A stretch of 63,385 nucleotides of DNA from Cyanobacteria bacterium QS_8_64_29 (GTDB lineage: Bacteria; Cyanobacteriota; Cyanobacteriia; Cyanobacteriales; Rubidibacteraceae): positions 1-63,385 of the forward strand of contig PXQH01000007.1 in NCBI GenBank assembly GCA_003022125.1, written 5' to 3'. Both the position numbers and the translations under genes were made by a program. This document shows positions 7,993 to 15,516 of this stretch, one piece after another; positions within the stretch are counted from its first letter, which is position 1, and each line of letters starts with the position of its first letter. Below the pieces are notes generated by a model, which was given only the letters and a program-made list of their open reading frames with translations, did no database searches and was not told where the DNA came from.

Positions 7993-9495
7993 TCAAAGGC
8001 CTAGATCGACAGCGACGCGGTGGGCGCAGGCAACCCCCGAGAACGCGACGGCGTTCAGCCCCTGACCGGGAAACGTGCTATCGCCGACGCAGTAAAGCCC
8101 CGGCACCGCCGTCCGGTTGAACGGCATGGGCAGCAGGCCGGGCAGCTTGCGCTGCGGCACCGGCCCGTAGGTGCCCTCATCGCGGTTCAAAAAGCGCTGG
8201 TGGGTGCGCGGCGTCCCCACCTCTTGGTGCTCGATGCTAGTTTCTAGCCCCGGAAACAGCTGCTCCAGGCGCGCGATCGCCCGCTGAGCTGCTGCCGCTT
8301 TCTGTGCCCGATAGGCCGAGCGCGATTGCTGCGGCCAATCGGCCATCCAGCTGGGGGTAAAGGCGTGCACGATGTGGCGGCCTGGCGGGGCCAAGCTGGA
8401 ATCGAGCAGCGTGGGGATGGAGACAAACAGCGTCCCTTCGGGGGCTTCCATCTGCTGCCAGTCCTCGAGCAGGATGTGATGGCAGTCAGTCTCGGGCGGG
8501 ATGCACTCGGCCCGCACGCCCAAGTGCAAGTTAATAAAGCTAGGCGATTTGCGGTAGCGCTGCCGCCATCGCCGCTCGGCGCGCGGCATGCCCTCGGCGG
8601 GCAGCAGCTTCTCGAAGGTATCCCAGCGCGTAGCGTTGGAGATGACGCGCCGAGCACGGAATTCCTCGCCGGTGCTCAGGCGGACGCCCGCGGCCTGATC
8701 GCCTTGGGTGAGAATGGCGCGAACGCGCGATTTGTAGCGGATCTCGCCGCCGGCTCGCTCCAAGCCCCGTGCCAAGGCGAGCGCGATTTGCCCCACACCC
8801 CCTTGGGGGTAGTTAATGCCGCCGTAGTGGCGATCGCAAAGCACCATGCCCGCGTTAATGGCCGGCGTTCGCGCTGCCGGCGCGACCGACCAGCAGTAGC
8901 ACTCCATGTCGATAAAGCGCAGCAGCTGCAGGTCGCTGATGTGGCGGTGGGCCAGATCGCCAACGTTGGTGGGCAAGTAGCGGGCCAAACGCAGGCAGGC
9001 CAGCGGATGGTGCGCAAAGGAGCGCGCCAGGTAGCGCGGCTCTTCCAACGAGCGCAGCTCCATGCGATTGAGCGCGTTGAAGATGCCCCAGCATTCGTTG
9101 TAGAAGCGCCGAATGCCGCTGGCTTCGTGTGGGAAGTGCGCGATTAACGCCTGCAGGAACTGCTCGTAGTCCCGATGCACCCGCAGATCCAGCCCCTGGG
9201 GTAAGTGGTAGTGGATCTGGACCGGATCGGGGATGGTGCTCAGGCTGACATCGACTGCCGCCAGCGCGCGGGTGAGCAGGTTGGTCGTTCCTTGCTGCCC
9301 GAAGCCAAAAATCATGGAAGCGCCAACATCGAAGCGATAGCCATCGCGCTCGAAGTAGCCAGCGCTCCCGCCGGGGATAACGTAGCTCTCCAAAACCAAA
9401 ATGCGGGCGCCCCGGGCAGCCAGCTGGGTCGCTGCCACCAAGCCGCCGATGCCGGCGCCAATGACGATCGCGTCGTAGCAGGGAGAGCTCGGCAT
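7993..9495 (-). CDS. crtH: Carotenoid (prolycopene) isomerase
   Basis: CrtH converts poly-cis lycopene made by the CrtP/CrtQ desaturases to all-trans lycopene. The 500-residue flavoprotein has an N-terminal dinucleotide site (VIGAGIGGLVAATQLAARG), the family block VIPGGSAGYFERDGYRFDVG and the C-terminal FAD motif VPGLYCVGDSTFPGQGLNAV. The ATG at 9495 is chosen because family-like sequence starts there; further upstream lies an sRNA-like transcript with its own terminator, so a longer reading to 9687 is not credible. GAGGCGGA precedes the start. The upstream leader could link its expression to that transcript. Confidence 0.93.
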   Translation of the reverse strand: MPSSPCYDAIVIGAGIGGLVAATQLAARGARILVLESYVIPGGSAGYFERDGYRFDVGASMIFGFGQQGTTNLLTRALAAVDVSLSTIPDPVQIHYHLPQGLDLRVHRDYEQFLQALIAHFPHEASGIRRFYNECWGIFNALNRMELRSLEEPRYLARSFAHHPLACLRLARYLPTNVGDLAHRHISDLQLLRFIDMECYCWSVAPAARTPAINAGMVLCDRHYGGINYPQGGVGQIALALARGLERAGGEIRYKSRVRAILTQGDQAAGVRLSTGEEFRARRVISNATRWDTFEKLLPAEGMPRAERRWRQRYRKSPSFINLHLGVRAECIPPETDCHHILLEDWQQMEAPEGTLFVSIPTLLDSSLAPPGRHIVHAFTPSWMADWPQQSRSAYRAQKAAAAQRAIARLEQLFPGLETSIEHQEVGTPRTHQRFLNRDEGTYGPVPQRKLPGLLPMPFNRTAVPGLYCVGDSTFPGQGLNAVAFSGVACAHRVAVDLGL

Positions 9496-9568
9496 GACAG
9501 TCCGCCTCGGGAGGCTCCGGAAGGCCAGTCTAGCGTTGCCGCGGTTGGCGCTTGCCCAAGCAGCGGTC

Positions 9569-9602
9569 AAAAAAAGGGGGGACCGGCTCGACCGGTCCCC
9601 CC
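9569..9602 (-). terminator. Strong rho-independent terminator
   Basis: GGGGGGACCGG (9576-9586), five-base loop, CCGGTCCCCCC (9592-9602): a perfect 11-bp stem. On the minus strand it is followed by seven T (A-run 9569-9575 on the plus strand). The plus side lacks a T-run, fixing the direction. Confidence 0.85.
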
Positions 9603-9631
9603 TGGGCGATTCGTGATGAGAGGAGAACACA
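9569..9631 (-). ncRNA. Candidate small RNA (~63 nt) upstream of crtH
   Basis: On the minus strand a near-consensus sigma-70 promoter is followed after about 63 bases by a very strong terminator, with no room for a protein. The predicted RNA has a single-stranded CU-rich 5' part (UUCUCCUCUCAUCAC) and then the terminator hairpin. Length and layout resemble cyanobacterial Yfr1, and the CU-rich segment could act as an anti-Shine-Dalgarno sequence, but the exact Yfr1 core ACUCCUCACAC is absent. It could instead be an attenuated leader of crtH, whose start is 73 bases beyond the terminator. Confidence 0.6.
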
Positions 9632-9637
9632 ATTGAG

Positions 9638-9666
9638 ACTTTAACTGTATTGAAAAAAAGTGTCAA
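9638..9666 (-). promoter_or_regulatory. Sigma-70 type promoter for the small RNA
   Basis: On the minus strand TTGACA (9666-9661) and TAAAGT (9643-9638) are separated by exactly 17 bases. The -35 is a full consensus match and the -10 matches four of six. Expected start of transcription is about 9631. Confidence 0.65.
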
Positions 9667-9668
9667 CA

Positions 9669-9688
9669 TAGTTCGAACTAGTTGCAAC
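9669..9688. promoter_or_regulatory. Palindrome cluster next to the small-RNA promoter
   Basis: TAGTTCGAACTA (9669-9680) is a perfect 12-base palindrome immediately upstream of the -35, followed without a gap by the palindrome GTTGCAAC (9681-9688). The position suits a regulator-binding site. No known cyanobacterial operator consensus fits with confidence. Confidence 0.35.
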
Positions 9689-9763
9689 AGTAGTCCTCCC
9701 TTGCTCGAGTGCCGGCGCTGCTGCGGCAGTATGGGGTGGAATCTGCTATTGCTGGCTGGAGCC

Positions 9764-10414
9764 GTGACTTCGCAACTGCGCGTTTACGCCCCCGACCACC
9801 CGCTCATCAAGCACTGGTTGGGCGTCGCCCGCGATGCCAATACCCCACCGGCGCTGTTTAAAAGTGCCATGAGCGAGCTAGGGCGCTGGCTGACCTACGA
9901 AGCCAGCCGCCATTGGCTGCCGGTGGACGACATGTCGATCCAAACGCCGCTACAGGCTAGCTCGGCGCAAACCATCGACCCGCAAGTTCCGGTTGCGGTC
10001 GTTCCCATCCTGAGAGCGGGGCTGTCTTTACTCGAAGGGGCGCAGACGCTGCTCCCGCTCGCCTCGATCTACCACCTGGGGCTGGTGCGCGACGAGCAGG
10101 CGCTGACCCCCAGTTGCTATCTCAACAAGCTCCCCGAGCAGTTTGCCCCCCAAACGCGGGTGCTGGTGCTCGATCCCATGCTGGCAACGGGCGGTTCGAT
10201 CGCCATGGCCCTGCAGGCGATTGCCGAGCGCGGCGCCGATCCCCAAAACGTTCGCATTGTTTCGGTGGTAGCAGCCCCTCCGGCCTTGCAAGCCCTCAAC
10301 GAACGTTTCCCGGCAATCAGAGTCTATACTGCCGCAATTGATGAAACGCTGGATGAGCGCGGCTACATTGTGCCGGGACTGGGCGACGCCGGCGATCGCG
10401 CCTTTGGCACCTAG
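9764..10414 (+). CDS. upp: Uracil phosphoribosyltransferase
   Basis: Salvages uracil to UMP using PRPP. Starting at GTG 9764 the protein is 216 residues, close to the usual length, and begins TSQLRVYAPDHPLIKHWLGV after the initiator, which aligns with the family N-terminus; CTGGAG lies just upstream. An ATG at 9731 would add an unrelated hydrophobic leader. The PRPP-binding loop VLVLDPMLATGGS and the C-terminal uracil-binding segment GYIVPGLGDAGDRAFGT are present. It stands alone between the small-RNA promoter and phoH. Confidence 0.93.
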   Translation: MTSQLRVYAPDHPLIKHWLGVARDANTPPALFKSAMSELGRWLTYEASRHWLPVDDMSIQTPLQASSAQTIDPQVPVAVVPILRAGLSLLEGAQTLLPLASIYHLGLVRDEQALTPSCYLNKLPEQFAPQTRVLVLDPMLATGGSIAMALQAIAERGADPQNVRIVSVVAAPPALQALNERFPAIRVYTAAIDETLDERGYIVPGLGDAGDRAFGT

Positions 10415-10446
10415 CGCGGCGCTAGAATTGGCCCAGCAGCGAGGGG

Positions 10447-11433
10447 ATGGCTGCCGCTCTCGAAGCGATGGCCCAAGTGGAAGAAACCATTCAGTTCCCC
10501 AGCATCGAGAGCGCGATCGCGCTGGCCGGCCCCCACGAACAAAACCTCAAAACGCTAGCCCAGCAGACCGGCGCCCAACTGGTCATGCGCGGACAGGATC
10601 TCTACATCTCGGGCGAGGACCGCTGCGTCCAGCGCTGCCTGGAGCTGGTGCGCTCGCTGCAACCCTACTGGCGCGAAGGCAGCCCCATCTCGCAAGCCGA
10701 TTTGCAAACGGCCCTGCAAGCCCAAGATGCCGAGCGCTGGTCGGATTACCGCGACCTGCAGCAGGATGTGTTGGCGCGCACGCGCCGCGGCGATGTCATT
10801 CGCGCCAAAACGTTCCAGCAGCAGGCCTACGTGCGCGCCATCCAGCAGCACGATGTCACCTTCTGCACCGGACCGGCGGGGACGGGCAAAACCTTCCTGG
10901 CAGCCGTTTTGGCCGTGCAGGCGCTGCTGAACGGCCACTACGAACGCCTGATCCTGACCCGCCCGGCCTTGGAGGCCGGCGAAAAGCTGGGGTTTTTGCC
11001 CGGGGACCTGCAGCAGAAAGTCAACCCCTTCCTGCGCCCGCTCTACGATGCGCTCTACGAGCTTGTCGATCCGGCCAAGATTCCCGATCTCATGGCCCGC
11101 GGCACCATTGAGGTTGCGCCGCTGGCCTACATGCGCGGGCGCACGCTCAACCGCGCCTTTGTCATCGTCGACGAAGCGCAAAACACCACCCCCGCCCAGC
11201 TCAAAATGGTGCTGACGCGGCTGGGGTTTGCCGCCAGCATGGCTGTCACCGGCGATATCACCCAGACCGATTTGCCCCAAAACCAGGCCTCAGGCTTGGT
11301 GGTGGCGCTCGATATCTTGCAGGGGGTGGAAGGGGTAGCCATCTGCCGCTTGACGGAAGCGGATGTGGTGCGCCACCCGGTCGTGCAGCGGATCGTGGAT
11401 GCTTACAATCGCTACGAGGGCTCGGAAAGCTAG
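10447..11433 (+). CDS. PhoH-like ATPase
   Basis: A 328-residue cytoplasmic P-loop ATPase of the PhoH family. The N-terminal third resembles a KH-like RNA-binding module (residues about 15-70), followed by the PhoH domain with Walker A GPAGTGKT at 142-149 and Walker B VIVDEAQN at 239-246. Related bacterial proteins are linked to RNA metabolism and ribosome biogenesis; the exact role is not established. A second ATG seven codons downstream (10468) is a possible alternative start. It follows upp by 32 bases on the same strand. Confidence 0.9.
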   Translation: MAAALEAMAQVEETIQFPSIESAIALAGPHEQNLKTLAQQTGAQLVMRGQDLYISGEDRCVQRCLELVRSLQPYWREGSPISQADLQTALQAQDAERWSDYRDLQQDVLARTRRGDVIRAKTFQQQAYVRAIQQHDVTFCTGPAGTGKTFLAAVLAVQALLNGHYERLILTRPALEAGEKLGFLPGDLQQKVNPFLRPLYDALYELVDPAKIPDLMARGTIEVAPLAYMRGRTLNRAFVIVDEAQNTTPAQLKMVLTRLGFAASMAVTGDITQTDLPQNQASGLVVALDILQGVEGVAICRLTEADVVRHPVVQRIVDAYNRYEGSES

Positions 11434-11440
11434 CGGCGGC

Positions 11441-11875
11441 TCAAAACCGTTCCGCGTAGGCCTTGAGCTCGCGCGCCATGCGCTGCAGGCCGGGGCGCTC
11501 GCGGCGGCCGAGCGGCCGAGCTAGCGGGCGGGCCAGCAGGCCGCGGAAGCGGTGCTGGTGGCGGTAGCGCGTGCGGTTGGGGCCCAGCGCTTCCAGCTCG
11601 AAGCGGCATTCGCGGTACCAGCCCGGCAGCGCGGCGACCCACTGCAAGTGGCGCTCGGCGCAGAGCCAGGTCACGGTTGGCGCCAGCAGCGTTTCTTCGC
11701 CACCGGGATGGCAGCGCAGCGCCAGGGCAAAGCGGCGGCCGCGCTGCAGCGGCACCCGCGGGTCGCGGTCGTAGAGAAAGGTGTTCCAGTAGCGCCACTG
11801 TTCCTTGGCGGTCAGGATGCGCCAAACCAGCTGCGGCGGCGCGTCAATGTCGATGGCAACGCAGGCCACGGGCAT
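11441..11875 (-). CDS. SRPBCC-family (START-like) protein
   Basis: A 144-residue protein of the polyketide cyclase/START-like fold: MPVACVAIDIDAPPQLVWRI at the start, then EQWRYWNTFLYDRD, and a basic C-terminal helix. These proteins form a helix-grip cavity that binds small hydrophobic ligands; no ligand can be inferred. The ATG at 11875 is chosen because the fold begins there; the longer open frame to 12313 is the antisense shadow of the malic enzyme gene. It is convergent with phoH (7 bases) and divergent from the malic enzyme. Confidence 0.75.
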   Translation of the reverse strand: MPVACVAIDIDAPPQLVWRILTAKEQWRYWNTFLYDRDPRVPLQRGRRFALALRCHPGGEETLLAPTVTWLCAERHLQWVAALPGWYRECRFELEALGPNRTRYRHQHRFRGLLARPLARPLGRRERPGLQRMARELKAYAERF

Positions 11876-11941
11876 GAGGCCATTAGGGGCTCGGACGCGC
11901 GTCAGGGTAGGATCCGCCAGGGTAGCCCGCCGCTTGCCTGC

Positions 11942-13345
11942 ATGGTTGATGCCGCTCCCAGCGCTAGCTACAGCCTGGCGATCCGCTTCCGGCTGCCCGA
12001 TCGCGCCGGTGCGCTCGCCGAGTTCATCCGCACCGTTGCCGAGTGCGAGGGCAATGTGGGCGAGGTGTTGCTGGTAGAGCGCGCGCCAGCCGGAGTCGTG
12101 CGCGCCACCACTATCGATGCGGCGAGCGCTCGCCACGCCGAGCAGATTGTCAGCGCCCTGCGGGCCCAGCCGGCCGTGGAGCTGCTCGCGGTCAGCGATC
12201 GCACCTTCGCCCTGCACCGCGGCGGCAAAATTGCCGTTCGCAACCGCCATCCACTGCAAACGGAGGCCGATTTGGCCATGGCCTACACCCCAGGGGTGGG
12301 GCGAGTTTGCCATGCCATCGCCCAGGATCCGGGCTCGGTTCTTGAGCTCACGATCAAAGGCAACGCCGTTGCCATTGCCACCGACGGCAGTGCCGTACTG
12401 GGGCTGGGCAACTTGGGCGCCGAAGCCGCCCTGCCGGTCATGGAGGGCAAAGCCATGCTGTTTCGCGAGTTCGGCGGCATTGATGCTTTCCCGCTTTGCC
12501 TGGCCCAGCAGGAGACCGAGGCGCTCGTGGAGACCGTGCGCGCGCTGGCACCGGCCTTTGGCGGCATCAACTTAGAAGACATCAGCGCGCCGCGCTGCTT
12601 TGCCATCGAGCGTCGCTTGAGGGAAGCGCTCGATATCCCGGTTTTCCACGACGACCAGCACGGCACCGCCATTGTGGTGCTGGCCGCCCTGCAAAATGCC
12701 CTGGCGCTGACAGGCAAGTCCCTAGCGGAGGCGCGCATTGCCATCAACGGCATGGGGGCGGCTGGTGTCGCCATCGCGCGGCTGCTGCAGCAGGCCGGTG
12801 CCACCGATATCTGGCCGTGCGACTCGCGCGGGCTGATTTCGCAGCAGCGGACGGATCTGGACGAATTCAAGCAGGGGGTGGCCGTGGCGCATGCGGGCTC
12901 GCTGGCCGATGCCCTCGCCGGTGCCGATGTCTTTATTGGCGTCAGCGCTCCCGATGCCCTCTCGCCCCAGATGGTGGGCACCATGGCCCGCGATCCCATC
13001 TTGCTAGCGCTGGCCAATCCGGTCCCCGAGATCCGGCCGGAAGCGGTGGGGGAGGAGGTGGCCGTCATGGCCACCGGGCGCAGCGACTACCCCAACCAAA
13101 TCAACAACGTCCTGGCCTTTCCCGGGGTGTTTCGCGGGGCGCTCGACTGCCAGGCAGCGCGGGTGACGCCCAACATGTGCCTGGCAGCAGCCGGCGCGAT
13201 CGCGGCGCTGGTTCCACCGGGCGAGCGCCACCGCAACTGCGTCGTGCCCTCGGTTTTCGATTCGCGGGTGGCCCCTGCTGTTGCCGAAGCCGTGCGCGCG
13301 GCTGCCCACCGCGATGGCGTTGCCCGCGCAGCCGGCGATCGCTAG
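11942..13345 (+). CDS. NAD(P)-dependent malic enzyme with N-terminal ACT domain
   Basis: Oxidatively decarboxylates malate to pyruvate. The 467-residue protein has an ACT-like regulatory domain at about residues 10-88 (IRFRLPDRAGALAEFIRTVA), then the malic enzyme N-terminal domain (DLAMAYTPGVG; FGGINLEDISAPRCF; FHDDQHGTAIVV) and the NAD(P)-binding domain (INGMGAAGVAIARLL). ACT domains commonly bind amino acids, so allosteric control is likely; the same architecture is, as I recall, common in cyanobacteria. The ATG at 11942 begins the ACT domain; earlier in-frame sequence is the shadow of the opposite SRPBCC gene. Confidence 0.92.
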   Translation: MVDAAPSASYSLAIRFRLPDRAGALAEFIRTVAECEGNVGEVLLVERAPAGVVRATTIDAASARHAEQIVSALRAQPAVELLAVSDRTFALHRGGKIAVRNRHPLQTEADLAMAYTPGVGRVCHAIAQDPGSVLELTIKGNAVAIATDGSAVLGLGNLGAEAALPVMEGKAMLFREFGGIDAFPLCLAQQETEALVETVRALAPAFGGINLEDISAPRCFAIERRLREALDIPVFHDDQHGTAIVVLAALQNALALTGKSLAEARIAINGMGAAGVAIARLLQQAGATDIWPCDSRGLISQQRTDLDEFKQGVAVAHAGSLADALAGADVFIGVSAPDALSPQMVGTMARDPILLALANPVPEIRPEAVGEEVAVMATGRSDYPNQINNVLAFPGVFRGALDCQAARVTPNMCLAAAGAIAALVPPGERHRNCVVPSVFDSRVAPAVAEAVRAAAHRDGVARAAGDR

Positions 13346-13385
13346 CCTGATACGGTGACTGTGGTCCGGCGACTCCGCTGCGCGC

Positions 13386-14897
13386 ATGACTCGCTCTGCC
13401 CCATCCAGCCGCCACTACCGCCGCCGCATCTTGTGGCTGGAGCGGCTGATGGCGTTGGCTGCGCTGGCCAATTTCGCGCTGGTGCTGTTCGATTTAACCT
13501 ATCTGCCGCTGCGCGATTTTTGGCTCCAGGGCCGGGTGAAGCTGCCGGGCTTTCGCATCGGCCCCTATAGCGTAGAGGGCGTCCGCTTTCGCGTACCGCG
13601 ACCGCCGGTTACCCAGTGGTACGACCCCATTAAGGGCATTCGCCCCCATCCCGAAACGCAGCAGTACTTGCAAGCCGTCGAGCAGCTCGAGCGCCAAATC
13701 CAGCGCATGGGGGTCAAATCGAGGCCGACCAAGCAACAGTTGGTGCGCTTGCGCCAGCTCAGCGCCGAGATAGTGCAAGGCAACCCCTTCGAGCTAGCCG
13801 GCAAAACGGCCACCCTCGAAGCCATCGAGAACCGCATGCGTAATCGGGTGGGGCTGAGCGCGCAGTTTGGGGTGGGCTCGCCCGAGCAAGCGTTTCGCAT
13901 CTTTTGGAGCCAAGCCTATTTGAGCCGCAAGGGGTGGCAGCAGGAGCTGCAGTTTTTCCGCAACCGTATCGAGCCGCTGGCGGCCACCAACTATACGCGC
14001 GGCATCAACGAGAACGGCGATTTCATCGATCGCTTCTGGATCTTAGATCTGCCCTTCGCGGTCCTGTTTGGACTGGAGTTTTTGGGGCGCACTTACTGGA
14101 TCCAGCGCCAGCGACCGGCCCTGCGGTGGCGCGAAGCCATGCTGTGGCGCTGGTACGACCTATTTTGGTTCCTGCCAGTCGCCCGCTGGTTGCGCGCCAT
14201 CCCGCTGACCGTGCGGCTCCACCAAGCGCGCCTAATCGATCTCGACGGGATTCAGGAGCAGCTCTCGCGCGGCTTTGTCGCCACTATCGGCGAAGAACTG
14301 ACCGAGGTGGTGGTCGTCCAGGGCATCAATCAGCTCCAGGCCACCATCCGCCGCGGCGATTTGCGGAGTTGGTTGGCCGGGCAAGGCGAGCGCGCCTACA
14401 TCGACCTCAACGAGGTCGATGAGACGGCCGAGCTCGCCAGACTGCTGGTGCGGCTGACCGTGCACCAAGTGCTGCCGCAAATCCGGCCCGATATTGAAGC
14501 CTACCTGCGCTACAACCTCACCAAAGCCCTAGAGCAAGCAGCCGGCTACCGGCAGCTGACAGCCCTGCCCGGTATGGCTGCGATGTCCGAGCGAACGACC
14601 GAGCGCCTGGTCTCGCAGCTGTATGCGCTGTGCTACGAAGCGATCGAGGTGACCACCCAGGAGGACCCCACGGCCGAGCAAATCCTGCGCCGCCTGGGAG
14701 AGAACCTGCGCCAAGCCTACAGCTCGGAGATCCAAGCGCAGCAGACCCTGGAGCAGCTGCAGTCGCTGCTAGTTGACTTGCTAGAGGAGATCAAGATCAA
14801 TTACGTGCGGCGGCTCTCGCAGCAGGATGTGGAAGAGCTGCTCGAGCAAACGCGCCAGCTGCGGCGCTTGAACGAGTCCGGCACTGGCGGGAACTAA
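13386..14897 (+). CDS. Conserved cyanobacterial membrane protein
   Basis: A 503-residue protein with one hydrophobic helix near the N-terminus (about residues 19-38, LMALAALANFALVLFDLTYL) and a second near 217-235 (LDLPFAVLFGLEFLGRTYWI). Between them lies a charged helical region of about 170 residues, and after them a long soluble, Glu/Gln-rich helical region ending in a probable coiled coil. No catalytic motif is recognised. I recall homologues of this layout in other cyanobacteria, all uncharacterised. It lies 40 bases after the malic enzyme and just ahead of the rimP leader. Confidence 0.75.
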   Translation: MTRSAPSSRHYRRRILWLERLMALAALANFALVLFDLTYLPLRDFWLQGRVKLPGFRIGPYSVEGVRFRVPRPPVTQWYDPIKGIRPHPETQQYLQAVEQLERQIQRMGVKSRPTKQQLVRLRQLSAEIVQGNPFELAGKTATLEAIENRMRNRVGLSAQFGVGSPEQAFRIFWSQAYLSRKGWQQELQFFRNRIEPLAATNYTRGINENGDFIDRFWILDLPFAVLFGLEFLGRTYWIQRQRPALRWREAMLWRWYDLFWFLPVARWLRAIPLTVRLHQARLIDLDGIQEQLSRGFVATIGEELTEVVVVQGINQLQATIRRGDLRSWLAGQGERAYIDLNEVDETAELARLLVRLTVHQVLPQIRPDIEAYLRYNLTKALEQAAGYRQLTALPGMAAMSERTTERLVSQLYALCYEAIEVTTQEDPTAEQILRRLGENLRQAYSSEIQAQQTLEQLQSLLVDLLEEIKINYVRRLSQQDVEELLEQTRQLRRLNESGTGGN

Positions 14898-14921
14898 GCC
14901 CTGACTGCGCGCTGATTGCGC

Positions 14922-14927
14922 TATACT
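14922..14927 (+). promoter_or_regulatory. Putative -10 box for the rimP-nusA operon
   Basis: TATACT matches the -10 consensus at five of six positions and sits in a 115-base gap ahead of rimP. The upstream -35 region is weak. Transcription would start near 14934, giving a leader that runs into the hairpin at 14977. Confidence 0.35.
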
Positions 14928-14976
14928 GCAAGCGGTGCCCCTCCCAGAGGGCCGCTTCCCAATTTGGGCCGCTTGG

Positions 14977-15002
14977 AAAGTGGGTATAGCCCGCTTTTTT
15001 TT
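14977..15002 (+). terminator. Attenuator-like terminator in the rimP leader
   Basis: AAAGTGGG (14977-14984), five-base loop TATAG, CCCGCTTT (14990-14997; one G-U pair), then an uninterrupted T-run to 15002. The rimP ATG follows eleven bases later. A terminator this close to the first gene of the rimP-nusA-ylxR-infB operon suggests premature termination as a control step. Confidence 0.7.
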
Positions 15003-15012
15003 ATTAGGTTTG

Positions 15013-15474
15013 ATGAGCCACCCGCTCGTGCCGCAGCTGACAGCGCAAGCACGTCCCATCGCCCGCGAGCTGGGCCTGGAACTGGTTGAGGTTGCCTTCC
15101 AGCCCCACCAGAGCCCGCCGGTGGTGCACGTTGCGGTGCGCAACCCGCACGCCGATACGAGCTTGGATGACTGCGAGCGCATGAGCCGCGCGCTCGAAGC
15201 CCAACTCGATGCCGAAGAGCTCGTTCCGAGTGCCTATCTTTTGGAGGTCTCGAGTCCGGGGGTTCCCAAACAACTCACCACCGATCGCGAGTTTGCCTCG
15301 TTTAAGGGGTTTGCCGTGCGCGTGCGCACGAGCGAGCCCTACAAGGGCCGCCGGGAGTGGTGCGGCAACCTCCAGGGCCGGGACGCCGATACGCTCTATC
15401 TCAATCAAAAGGGCAAGCCCGTTCGCATTCCGCGCCGCGCGATCGCCGCGGTGATGCTTGACTCGCCCAGCTAG
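15013..15474 (+). CDS. rimP: Ribosome maturation factor RimP
   Basis: Required for maturation of the 30S subunit. The 153-residue protein starts MSHPLVPQLTAQARPIAREL and has the characteristic LGLELVEVAF strand and the conserved VSSPGVPKQLTTDREFASFK segment. ATG 15013 lies just after the terminator hairpin; a longer in-frame reading from 14935 would translate through the hairpin and is rejected. First gene of a rimP-nusA-ylxR-infB operon, the usual bacterial order. Confidence 0.92.
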   Translation: MSHPLVPQLTAQARPIARELGLELVEVAFQPHQSPPVVHVAVRNPHADTSLDDCERMSRALEAQLDAEELVPSAYLLEVSSPGVPKQLTTDREFASFKGFAVRVRTSEPYKGRREWCGNLQGRDADTLYLNQKGKPVRIPRRAIAAVMLDSPS

Positions 15475-15516
15475 CGATCGCCCCATCCGCTGCTGTCTGT
15501 ACTAGGAGGACGCCTC

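Noticed and set aside
9569-9631. Naming the small RNA Yfr1
   Set aside because: Size and layout fit, but the invariant core ACUCCUCACAC is not present; only a looser CU-rich segment is.
9671-9678. GTTCGAAC as a tRNA T-arm
   Set aside because: No acceptor, D or anticodon arms can be built around it; it is part of a palindrome.
11876-12313. N-terminal extension of the SRPBCC gene on the minus strand
   Set aside because: It lies wholly opposite the ACT-malic enzyme coding region and upstream of a clear domain start at 11875.
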